Source: Gordius sp. MW1
Taxonomy: Eukaryota > Nematomorpha > Gordioida > Gordea > Gordiidae
DNA length: 64,000 bases
Assembly: GCA_964036665.1 (NCBI GenBank)
Contig: OZ038528.1
Span: 17,037,245 to 17,101,244, forward strand
Direction of reading: 5' to 3'
Shown: positions 55,620 to 64,000 of the stretch, piece after piece
Layout of the letters: every line of letters starts with the position of its first letter
How positions within the stretch are numbered: position 1 is the first letter of the stretch
Notes under the pieces: generated by a model
What the model was told of the DNA's origin: nothing
Databases searched by the model: none
What the model saw: the letters and a program-made list of their open reading frames with translations, nothing else
Position numbers and translations under genes: made by a program

Positions 55620-56018
55620 CAAATTGAAAGGACGGTTATAACACCGTTATTGTACCCACGGTATTGTATGGAGCGGAAACCTATGCAATTAAGGCAAAAT
55701 AAGAGCAGAGCTTGGCTACAACGGAGATGCTAATGTTAAGATGGATCTTAGGAAAAAGCAAAAAGGACCATATAAGGAATCAAGACATGAGGGATAAACT
55801 AAATGTAGTCGATTTAGAGAAAGTTGGTGGTAAGAAGATTGAGATGGTATGGCCATTTTGTGAGACGGGATGAAAGTCACCTGGCAAAACGTATTAAGAA
55901 AGTGCAAGTCGAAGGAAAGCGAAAGAGAGGGAGGCCTAAACTGACATGGAAAATAGATATGGACTTGAGAAGTTACGAGCTAAAGCGAAGCTGGTGTAAG
56001 TGCATCGAGAATACTTGA
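55620..56018 (+). pseudogene. RTE copy 3 RT end and C-terminus
   Basis: Contains TVLYGAETYAIKAK (the YGAE motif), then a stretch to RRLRWYGHFVRRDESHLAKR and a basic end GKRKRGRPKLTWKIDMDLRS. These are the conserved C-terminal signatures of RTE proteins. Frames change twice. Sequence between NYRGI and YGAE, including the catalytic ADD, is deleted. Confidence 0.85.
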
Positions 56019-56045
56019 AGGAGCTGACCACTAAATGTGACAAAC

Positions 56046-57654
56046 AGCTATAGGAAAAAACTCTGATTTTAACATGTTAGTTTTTCCTCGTGGTATTTTA
56101 AAGTGCTTATTTGTGGGATTTTTCCTGCATTTTTTGATTTTTTAAGATGTCGAATCTTAAAAAGTGCAGTATTTTTGAAAGTTCTTCGTCTGATGACGTT
56201 ATATAAACATAACAGTTCTTGATGATTCTGATTACATCTACAGAAGTAGTCATTAATCTGAGAGTGAGTTAACAGGAGATGATGAAGAAGAGTTAATTGA
56301 TATGCCTAACAAAAATAGTTATTTTTATAGGAAATGACTTAGAAGCTTTTATTATATAAAATATTTCAAAGGGAAAGACACTATGGCACAAAATTTGTCC
56401 TATTAAAAATGTTAGAACAAGAAAATAGAATTTTGTCATTTACCTGAAGTAAAGCCATATGGACGGGTAGCCAAAACTCCTCTTGTTGTTTTAAATTACT
56501 TATTAAAGATGAAATAGTTAAGAGAATAGTGAAGCTTAGCAAATTTGTGACTTTATAAATCATATATATATAAATGAAACTATGTGTATATGTGTGTATA
56601 TATGCCTCCACCAATTTTGGAAAACTACCAGACCGATTTGGCTCAAAATTTCACAGTTTATTCCTGACACTCCGGAGCATGTTTTAAGATTTGTTATAGC
56701 TAAATCGATCCAGTAGTTTTCGTGTGTTCGTACGCGTTGCACTGTATAAGGAAATAGAACAATAGAAGTAGAACATATAGGTATCACACTTTATTTTTAC
56801 TTCAATAACCGCTTTATCATCATATATGCCCTAAAATTCCAACATAATTTAATACGCCCAGGTAAATGGCAAAACAACGTTTGCCGGGTTCATCTAGTAA
56901 TACATATATATAAATTACTAGCTGTGCCCGGCCAAGCGTTGCTTTGGCTTAGTTCTTATTTGGCTAAATAATTGGTACCTATCAATAAGAAATATATGAA
57001 GGAATTTGGGTCAGCTTATTTCTAGAAAATACTATCAGTGTATGGGTATGTGGTTATGTTTGAAATAAGAATGGAATACAAATAAAGTCTACGTAATTAA
57101 TGTTATATACATAGCTAAAAGTTAAAAACTACATAATTTGTGAAGATGAATGAAATAAATAAAAAAACATTGTAGCGATTTGCCAAATAGTATTCGCAAA
57201 ACAACATCAAAGATACATTTATGTTCCTGGTGAAGGAGATAACAAGGAGGGAAATTTAATTAACATCGATAGACAATACAATTAATTAATATATTCGCCA
57301 TATTTTATATTATTCGCCTATTTACTTTATCAATTATTGCTTAAAACGTTTTGGTGTATCATAATTAATATTGCAATAGCAGTTGAAGTATAATTAAAAA
57401 ACAAAAACAGACAGGTAATTAGGATAAATAATTAACAATATTGTAATATTTCAATTTAGTGTTTTTTGGAAAGCGGCAGAGGGGTAGCCTGACAGATAGT
57501 CACCTCAAAATGCTTTTAATGAGGAAAGTCAATAAAATGCTATTTTAATTGTTTTTTCTGTATCTTTGTTATTTCTATAATTATAATAAATCGGCATAAT
57601 AAAAGTTTTTAATTGAACATTGTAATATATTTAGAATTTAGTTAGAGTGTAAAA
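56046..57654. repeat. Spacer with interspersed-repeat ends
   Basis: At 56560-56900 a block with TATGTGTATATGTGTGTATA, CAGACCGATTTGGCTCAAAA and GTTTGCCGGGTTCATCTAGT, and at 56925-56960 AGCTGTGCCCGGCCAAGCGT, are typical words of widespread invertebrate interspersed repeats. I cannot name the family. The rest is AT-rich without a gene. Confidence 0.4.
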
Positions 57655-57802
57655 AATTATGGGTGCGAGTGCGCGCACCGGGTTTGTGGTGCGAGTGCGC
57701 GTACCTTTGTTAAAATTGGTGCGGGTGCGAGTGCGCGCACCGAATTTTCTCAAAGTGCGGATGCTAGTGCCGCACCGTTTTTTAGGTGCGATTAACAGCT
57801 CT
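57655..57802. repeat. GTGCGAGTGCGCGCACC-rich block, probable hAT end
   Basis: Repeated GGTGCGAGTGCGCGCACCG words, with self-complementary GTGCGCGCAC, end at AGGTGCGATTAACAGCTCTG. Inverted, this reads CAGAGCTGTTAATCGCACC, a hAT-like terminus. The other end was not found. Confidence 0.45.
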
Positions 57803-58015
57803 GAGCAGTCTATACAATTCAACAATTTTTAAAGATTTCGCCATTATTCTTTTTTGACCTAATGCCAAATTTTATAACACGCTGAAAAAGGATGGTTGCA
57901 TTTCGTTTGTAAAGGCAAAGTTTTTAAAGGCAAATGGTGATCTTAAGATCACCAAGAAGATCACCAAATTTGTCGATATTTAGCGCCAACTTCAAATTTT
58001 TAATTTCCGAATAAC
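57803..58015. other. Upstream of FLYWCH ORF
   Basis: Contains an 18-bp perfect palindrome GGTGATCTTAAGATCACC (57936-57953), with a further GATCACC shortly after. Otherwise AT-rich. Confidence 0.5.
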
Positions 58016-58228
58016 ATGTTAACTCAAAAAAATCAACCTATTTATAGTTTTAATAATTATCATTACACCAAATATAAAACAGGAAAAAATTCTCAAATCT
58101 ACCTGCGTTGTAGAAATAAAAAATGTCCTGGGAGGGCTATAAAATATGCAAATTCATTTTTGGTGACCAAAGAGCATCTCAATATACCACATCAAAGTAT
58201 ATTGAATGACATCTCTAATATTCGTTAA
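58016..58228 (+). CDS. Small FLYWCH-type zinc-finger ORF
   Basis: A 70-codon ORF with NNYHYTKYKTGKNSQIYLRC, then RNKKCPGRAIKY and a histidine pair in EHLNIPHQ. The order of aromatic residues, two cysteines about six apart (YLRCRNKKC) and C-terminal histidines fits the FLYWCH zinc finger. That domain is found in single-domain animal proteins and in proteins derived from Mutator-like transposons. The usual W is Y and the last histidine spacing is loose. It may be an exon of a larger gene, since downstream copies encode no continuation, or a transposon relic. Nothing else supports expression. Confidence 0.5.
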   Translation: MLTQKNQPIYSFNNYHYTKYKTGKNSQIYLRCRNKKCPGRAIKYANSFLVTKEHLNIPHQSILNDISNIR

Positions 58229-58234
58229 TATGCA

Positions 58235-58460
58235 GTTCAATCTTGGCATTCCATTCCACCTCATATATCTCATCCATTTCAAGTAAATATTATGCACATT
58301 GGTTTAAATTTTATAGTTGTAAATACAAATACCACATCAAACAAGTGAATATGCTAATAGTTCAATCTTGGCATCCCATTTCACCTCATATATCTCATCC
58401 ATTCCAAGTAAATATTATGCACATTGGTTTAAATTTTATAGTTGTAAGTACAACAAGTTC
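58235..58460. repeat. Two-copy 125-bp tandem repeat
   Basis: GTTCAATCTTGGCATCCC and the following CTCATATATCTCATCCATT to TTTATAGTTGTAA occur at 58235 and 58360 with few differences. The copies are separated by a short unique spacer. Confidence 0.9.
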
Positions 58461-58587
58461 AATCTTAGCTTCATCTTCAACCACAAATATTCAAAGTAAT
58501 TTTTTGTCAATTTAATCACATTATAAATCTTTGTAGTCCTATTGATAATTTTAGATCAATGCTCAAAAATAGTAGAATGTTGTCAAG

Positions 58588-58752
58588 TAACTTTATGTCA
58601 TAATTATATTAATTGCTGTATTAGGTGATGTTTTTACCTCTAATATACCTGTGCAATCCCAGATATATACTCCCTTATGTAACTTTATATTAGATTTATA
58701 TTGATTGTATTAGGCGACGTTTGTGCCTCTAATATATCTGTGCCAGCCAGTA
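58588..58752. repeat. Two-copy ~87-bp diverged repeat
   Basis: TATTAGG(T/C)GA(T/C)GTTT followed by CCTCTAATATA(C/T)CTGTG occurs at about 58617 and 58704. Non-coding. Confidence 0.8.
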
Positions 58753-60323
58753 TGCATATGCCCCAAAGTTATTTTTTTAAATGTTTAAAAACATCTTTAA
58801 AGTTCTCTAAATGATGCACAACTTATGTTAGATGCTTGCCACAGCGTACAAGGAACAGACCATTGTAACTTATTTTATATTTTGTAAATACTCATTGTTT
58901 TATTAGCAACTATGAGCCCTACAAAAAATGATGAATATTAATATGGTACATATTAATCAAGGAAAATAAGTCTACAGGAACAGAAATGAAATGATTAATT
59001 TTAACATAACTTATTTGATTCATTAATAAAGAGCCTTGTGAAATTAATATAATAAATTTTTGACCAAATGTTTATTGTTTTTAATCAAAATCAGTATTGT
59101 CGTTTAAACCTATACTTGGCTCTTAAGTCAGAAAAAAAAAGATGGCAAATTAACATGAATAATGATTTTGCCCATTTTTTATATTTTATTGTTAATTAAC
59201 CTTTTCTATTTAATACTGTTAAAAACCATGTATAAATTTAATGTGCCATTAATAATTTTATAGCCTTAAGGTAGTTGTTTTGAACATAATGTCATTGTTA
59301 TTTTATAATATGCAATTCATTTAAAGGAGTATATTAGCTAACTTAAAGAGTAAGTGAGAAAGAGGGAAGATCTAAGTTTAGCTGATTGGAATGAGTTAAT
59401 ATAGAAGGTAGGGGTGGACAATTGACCATTAGATATGTTAAACAGGTGTAATTCTTGTTTATAAATCCAATGTTATAGTCAAATACCTTGAATTTTAATG
59501 TTTCATATCAAACTTTAAAATGTGGTTGCATAAATTAATTAAAGATATCTTATTTTAAATCAATAACATTTTATTTATGCTAATTTGTAGTTTCAATTAA
59601 CAATATTATTCATTCAAATTTTTTTTCTAAATTTATATATTATTAGGAAATAAACCTCTATTTCACAATAAAAAAAATTATGAATGTAAAAAAAAGATTT
59701 GCTAGTGAAGGTTTATCAATTGTTTTATTCAAGTAATGTTTTTTTAAAACTATTTCCTAAGGTTGTGCAATATGCTTCTAACAATTTCTAATTAAATAAT
59801 GCTTTTAAATTATATTATGTATATTTAGTCTTAAAATAATAAAAATGTTAAAATTTATTTGTTTTATAAATAGCAGACGTGCTTTTATAAGGCAGAGTAG
59901 TCTAGTGAGCAATCTATTAATCAATGCTTAGTGAAAAACGAAAACGTTGGCTTCCACCACTTTTTTCCATGGCATTGTGCTTTACATTAAAAGGCTCCTC
60001 TTACCTTTTTTAACTAAGGAATGGAACAAGATAACCTACTATTACTTCATAAACTATAGCATGATAGAATATCGTAATATTATGAACGTGTTTTTGCGAT
60101 TTCAACAATAATCTATAATGTTAACTTAAATAATTATATACAATAGTAAACATAGCAAATTTATTATATTTTTTTTAACTAATATAACAATAAAATATAA
60201 ATGTATACCTTTCTAATAGTTTTATTGTTCATACTTAATAAAATCATATGATATTTTTAATATATAGTGTGATACGTACATTTACTTTGCCTTTTACACC
60301 TTTGTCTTTTCGACTGGATTCGG
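58753..60323. other. FARSA upstream region, no gene seen
   Basis: Strongly AT-rich. No ORF, TIR pair or tRNA found. The FARSA promoter must lie in the right part, but no motif stands out. The tRNA-like look of 59885-59940 did not hold up. Confidence 0.4.
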
Positions 60324-63300
60324 ATGGTTGTTGTCGATAATTTAAATGAACGTATATTGGAGCTGATAAACTCACGTGGTACCATTAATACAAGGGAAAT
60401 AGCCAAAGACCTAAATACTGATCATCAAAAAATTGTTGGTGCTATTAAAAGTCTTGAATCATTGAATAATGTAAGAGCAAAAAATTATAAAATAATTTAT
60501 CTAGGTTATAAGTACAAAACCATCATCATTTGTTAAATTAGAGTTAACAGAGGAGGGTGAATATGTTGCTGAGAATGGTAGTCATGAAGTTGTTATATTT
60601 AATAATATTCCATCACAGGGAATTAATCAAAATGAGCTTTTTGTAAGTGCCTTTTTAAGGTTATTAATATAGACTTAAAGCAAAGTAGCCCTTATGCACA
60701 AGTGGGATTTAGCAAAGCCATGTCATGTGGTTGGTTAAAAATTGAAAAAGATAACTCAATGCAAGGATCTAAAGTTTATCGCAAGGTTATTTATTTTTAA
60801 TTTTTATTTATTGAAATTTATGTATTATCTTGAAATTTTGCTTAGATGTATTTAATTTGATGTGTAAAGTGTTTGGTGTTGGTTACAAATTTTTCATATA
60901 TTTACATTAAAAATTTGTATACATCTTTTGATAATATTTATCTTGCAGAAAGCATTTTAATTAGATATTTACCATCTGTTCATTTAAAGGTTAATGATAT
61001 TGATGATCAAGTCCAAAAATGTTTACAACAAATAAAAGATCTTAAAATAGATGATTTACCCACAAAGTTAAAGCTAGATTACAAAAAAAGAAAATTAATA
61101 GTTGAAAATTTAATAAAAAGTTTTGAAGTGTCAAAAGGTCCAAATTTTTCAATCAATGTGCAAAAAGAGATCTCTGATATAACTTCAGATATGATAAGCG
61201 AGTAATAATTTTTTTTTATATATTAAATATTTATTTTAACACTTTTTATTATAAATTAAGCTGTCATTAAGTCATATAGTTCATAAATTTATTGTGTAAT
61301 TTTTTAACCATCTAATTGCTATTAATGTACTTATAGGAATCTCTCATTAATTTTTGAATTTTCAAATTATAAAATTACTGCCGTTAATCAATAATTACAT
61401 TCATTTGGCTTTATAAAATAATCTCTGAAAAGACTTGAATTTTTAGTACAGTTATATAATACATTAGGATAAAACTTACTAAACAATCTTTTTTGGATGT
61501 TTTTATCTCATGCATAATATGTTATAACTAGTGATTCATGGAAGAATAAAGTATTCAAAAAATATAATTTCAATGCAATGGGTGTACCACCTGCTACAGG
61601 TCATTTCCATCCCCTCATGAAAGTGAAAACTCAATTTCGACAAATTTTTCTTGAAATGGGGTGAGTGTACATTCTAATCTAATTTATAAATAAATTTAAC
61701 CAATTGATGACTTGATGTTTTAATCATTCTTTCTATTAGGTTATAATAATGTGTACATTTCAAATGTTTAAATTTTAGTTATATAACTTTTTTAAGCAAA
61801 TGCTTTACATAGTTGTATGAAATTTCTTGAGTTTAGATCAGGGTCAATTTTATATATTACATTGGTTTATTTGTTGCGAACAAATTTAGTTTTACTGAAA
61901 TGAACACGAGTAAATACGTTGAAAGTTCCTTTTGGAATTTTGATGCCCTTTTTCAACCCCAAAATCATCCTGCCAGAGATGAACATGATACATTCTTCAT
62001 GCAAGGTGAAGATTCATAACTAGCAATACATTTGTTTTTCCACCCCCTTTTATTTGATTTTTTTGTGTTTTTATAGTGGTTCAGATTTAGTTTACTGCTA
62101 TAAAAACTTCTCATAATTCTTAAATTGTCAAGATAGTTTACACAACTTCACCATTTATTATTATTTAACAATATGAAAAAGCGTATTCCTTAAGAAAAAG
62201 TCTTCGATTTTGATTTGTTGGATAAGAGTTTATCATTTTAATATACCATTTCAAGGGCATTAGAGCCCGAGGAGTTAAGCATTTTTTTATAGGCATAATT
62301 AAGTCATTGTACAATGGTTTTATAATATCCATCACCAAAAGGGTGCATTTAGCTTTCTTAAATTTATGCGCAAACTTGTTTTTCGATATACCAAATCAGT
62401 TGGCTATTATGATTTTGATCGTTTTTATTTCAATGAATTACAGATCCGCCAACGAGTGACACATTCCCGATGGATTATTTACAAAAAGTCAAAGATATTC
62501 ACAGTAAAGGAGGCCACGGCTCTATAGGGTATCTCTATTTTCTTGAAAATTTTAAATTTACAATTATTGTATCTTTTTAAATTGTTTCAATTTTCATGTC
62601 GTGTTTTATAAAATCAATGTTATAATTTTCCCTTAAATAATGGTATATCTTGTTTTCGATTCATCACCTATAATTTGCGTTTAAACTAGGTACAACTACG
62701 ATTGGAAAATTGAAGAAGCTCAAAAAAACATACTGAGAACCCATACAACGGCCAATAGCGCTCGTGCCTTATACAAACTGGCACAAGTAAGTTTAACCCA
62801 GCAAATGTCATGATTATAGGCCCTAACCTAGTTTACAGGATTTGTTTTATTTTACTAAAATACTACGAATACCATTTAGCATCCTCGTCGGGCCTTGTTC
62901 TCTTTAAAGCTGTTTTTTCTTGAGTGCGTTTAGAAAAAATATTTTTTTTTAGTTAAAGTCTCTACTATTTTATCACGAAAGTATAATTTGTTTAAAATGC
63001 ATATACCATTTGAAATATATCCCGCATCGTCATTATGAATTTGACCGGCATGCGTGCTTATAAATTATACTATCTAATTTTTAACTTGAAATAAAAAAAT
63101 AGTTTTTTAAGGTTTTGTTATTCTAAGACCAAAATATAACTGATGTTAAATAAAATGCACACGCGCCATTAAATCCTGCCCTGTCATTATGAACTTGATC
63201 GGCATGCGTGGTAAATTGTACTATCTAATTTTAAAGGAATTAGTCAAAAAGAAATAGTCCAAAATTTTTATGAACTCGTTATATTTTTTTGACTTTTCTC

Positions 63301-63749
63301 TAAATTTGTCATAGGACGGTTTCACACCATGTAAGTACTTCAGCATCGACAAAGTTTACCGAAACGAAACCTTAGACGCTACCCATTTGGCCGAGTTCCA
63401 TCAAATAGAAGGCGTCATAGCCGATTACAACCTGAGCTTAGCCAATTTGATGGGAGTTTTAAAGGAGTTTTACAAAAAATTAGGTACAATTTATAAAAAA
63501 AAATTAACTTTTATAATATTTTTGATCCAAACAACTTTTTTTATCGCCATTCGCAGGTATGACAAAATTGAGATTCAAGCCCACTTACAATCCCTACACC
63601 GAGCCCAGCATGGAAATTTATAGCTATCACGAAGGGCTAAAGAAATGGGTGGAAATTGGAAATTCTGGGATTTTTAGGCCTGAACTATTGCTCCCCATGG
63701 GTCTCCCACCCGATATATCTGTCATAGCCTGGGGTTTATCCCTCGAGAG
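60324..63749 (+). CDS. FARSA: Phenylalanyl-tRNA synthetase alpha subunit, 3'-partial
   Basis: Catalytic subunit of cytosolic PheRS, which with the beta subunit charges tRNA-Phe. Exons: 60324-60470, 60505-60642, 60681-60785, 60990-61201, 61532-61660, 61890-62005, 62444-62528, 62690-62786, 63315-63483, 63557-63749. All introns are GT-AG and in phase; 463 residues are seen of about 500. The N-terminus (1-95) is the winged-helix domain ([20 protein letters not shown]). The class II core follows: [18 protein letters not shown] (motif 1 region), [53 protein letters not shown] (motif 2), EVGNSG-like and [12 protein letters not shown] (Phe pocket), and AWGLSLER at the start of motif 3, cut by the last intron. 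The final exon (about 40 residues) lies past the window. Introns are 34, 38, 204, 330, 229, 438, 161, 528 and 73 nt. Confidence 0.96.
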
Positions 63750-64000
63750 GTATACCAATCTTGGTGTTTTAACATGATTTATCAAAAATATTTCTCTGTA
63801 CATTAAAAACTAACAAAAAAATATGTTGAAGACAATTGATAAGGATTGCAGTATTTCTGTTATTAGCAAAGATAACTATGCTTTAATTAATGCAATTTAT
63901 CGACCAATTTTAAATTAGGGAAAATATGCCCATTTTTTTCTAGTGCGATTCGAAAATAATAACGAGCATTTAACGTTTTGCTCTTATAAGAGCTAAAATT
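63750..64000 (+). other. Start of FARSA intron 10
   Basis: Begins GTATAC after the first two bases of the arginine codon of GLSLER. AT-rich, with no sign of the last exon before the window ends. Confidence 0.8.

Larger units (their letters stand above)
54457..56045 (+). mobile_element. RTE-type non-LTR retrotransposon, copy 3
   Basis: Plus-strand endonuclease start (54583-54885), a Penelope-like end inserted at 54886-55204, a linker (about 55205-55300), RT (55301-55570), a deletion, then RT end and C-terminus (55620-56015). Most of the endonuclease C-terminal half and the middle of RT are missing. The frames are broken. Confidence 0.85.

Noticed and set aside
59876-59990. Possible tRNA-like sequence
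   Set aside because: No box A/box B pair at the right spacing and no cloverleaf pairing.
60873-60989. Open frame upstream of FARSA exon 4 as coding
   Set aside because: It only joins exon 3 in the wrong phase. The AAAG acceptor at 60989 keeps the conserved sequence and frame.

Overview
The window is AT-rich nuclear DNA from an animal or a very close relative. Two intron-bearing genes carry the evidence: a complete LKB1/STK11 kinase gene (30490-32347, +) and most of a cytosolic phenylalanyl-tRNA synthetase alpha gene (FARSA, 60324-63749, +, running off the right edge). Both have extremely short introns (34-39 nt) near their 5' ends and longer ones further 3'. That asymmetry is known from flatworms such as schistosomes, but I cannot name the organism from sequence alone. 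TTAGGG-type telomere-like stretches occur inside two small transposons.

Nearly everything else is transposable elements, many nested. Layout: 1-3250, a composite terminal-inverted-repeat element filled with a hairpin-bearing satellite (further copies at 21961-22912 and 48579-50313). 3834-7420, a broken Ty3/gypsy pol (-) split by a hAT element (4789-6277). 8620-10180, an unidentified degraded coding remnant split by another hAT (8969-9995). 11230-18125, an RTE-type non-LTR retrotransposon (-) interrupted by a decayed Ty3/gypsy element with paired LTRs (11594-15681). 18149-19015, Penelope-like 3' ends with a solo LTR (18656-18933). 19837-21580, two foldback elements. 22913-27091, a gene-poor stretch with one long near-perfect palindrome. 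27360-30207, a third broken gypsy pol (-), flanked by a ~140-bp direct duplication whose right copy lies just upstream of LKB1.

From 32348 to 38968 there are small TIR elements and one candidate exon for a small cysteine-containing peptide (34085-34347). At 38969-44267 a hAT derivative encoding only a BED-type zinc finger is interrupted by an apparently intact, very young Ty3/gypsy element (39301-43823, 1300-residue polyprotein, LTRs identical by eye). 44340-51540 is a second RTE (-), broken by two hATs (44511-46445, which carries a 921-bp palindromic foldback, and 48417-51123, which carries a composite element) and by a small telomere-motif MITE. 53217-54304 is a GA-rich hAT, followed by a tRNA-like sequence and a third RTE copy (+, 54457-56045) interrupted by a Penelope-like end. 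58016-58228 is a small FLYWCH-type zinc-finger ORF.

The two host genes are unrelated in function (energy-stress kinase and tRNA charging) and show no sign of co-regulation. The clearest signals are the tiny introns and the orderly transposon nesting, which can be read from target-site duplications: 8 bp for hAT, 4-5 bp for LTR elements. All coordinates of splice sites, TIRs and TSDs were read by eye.
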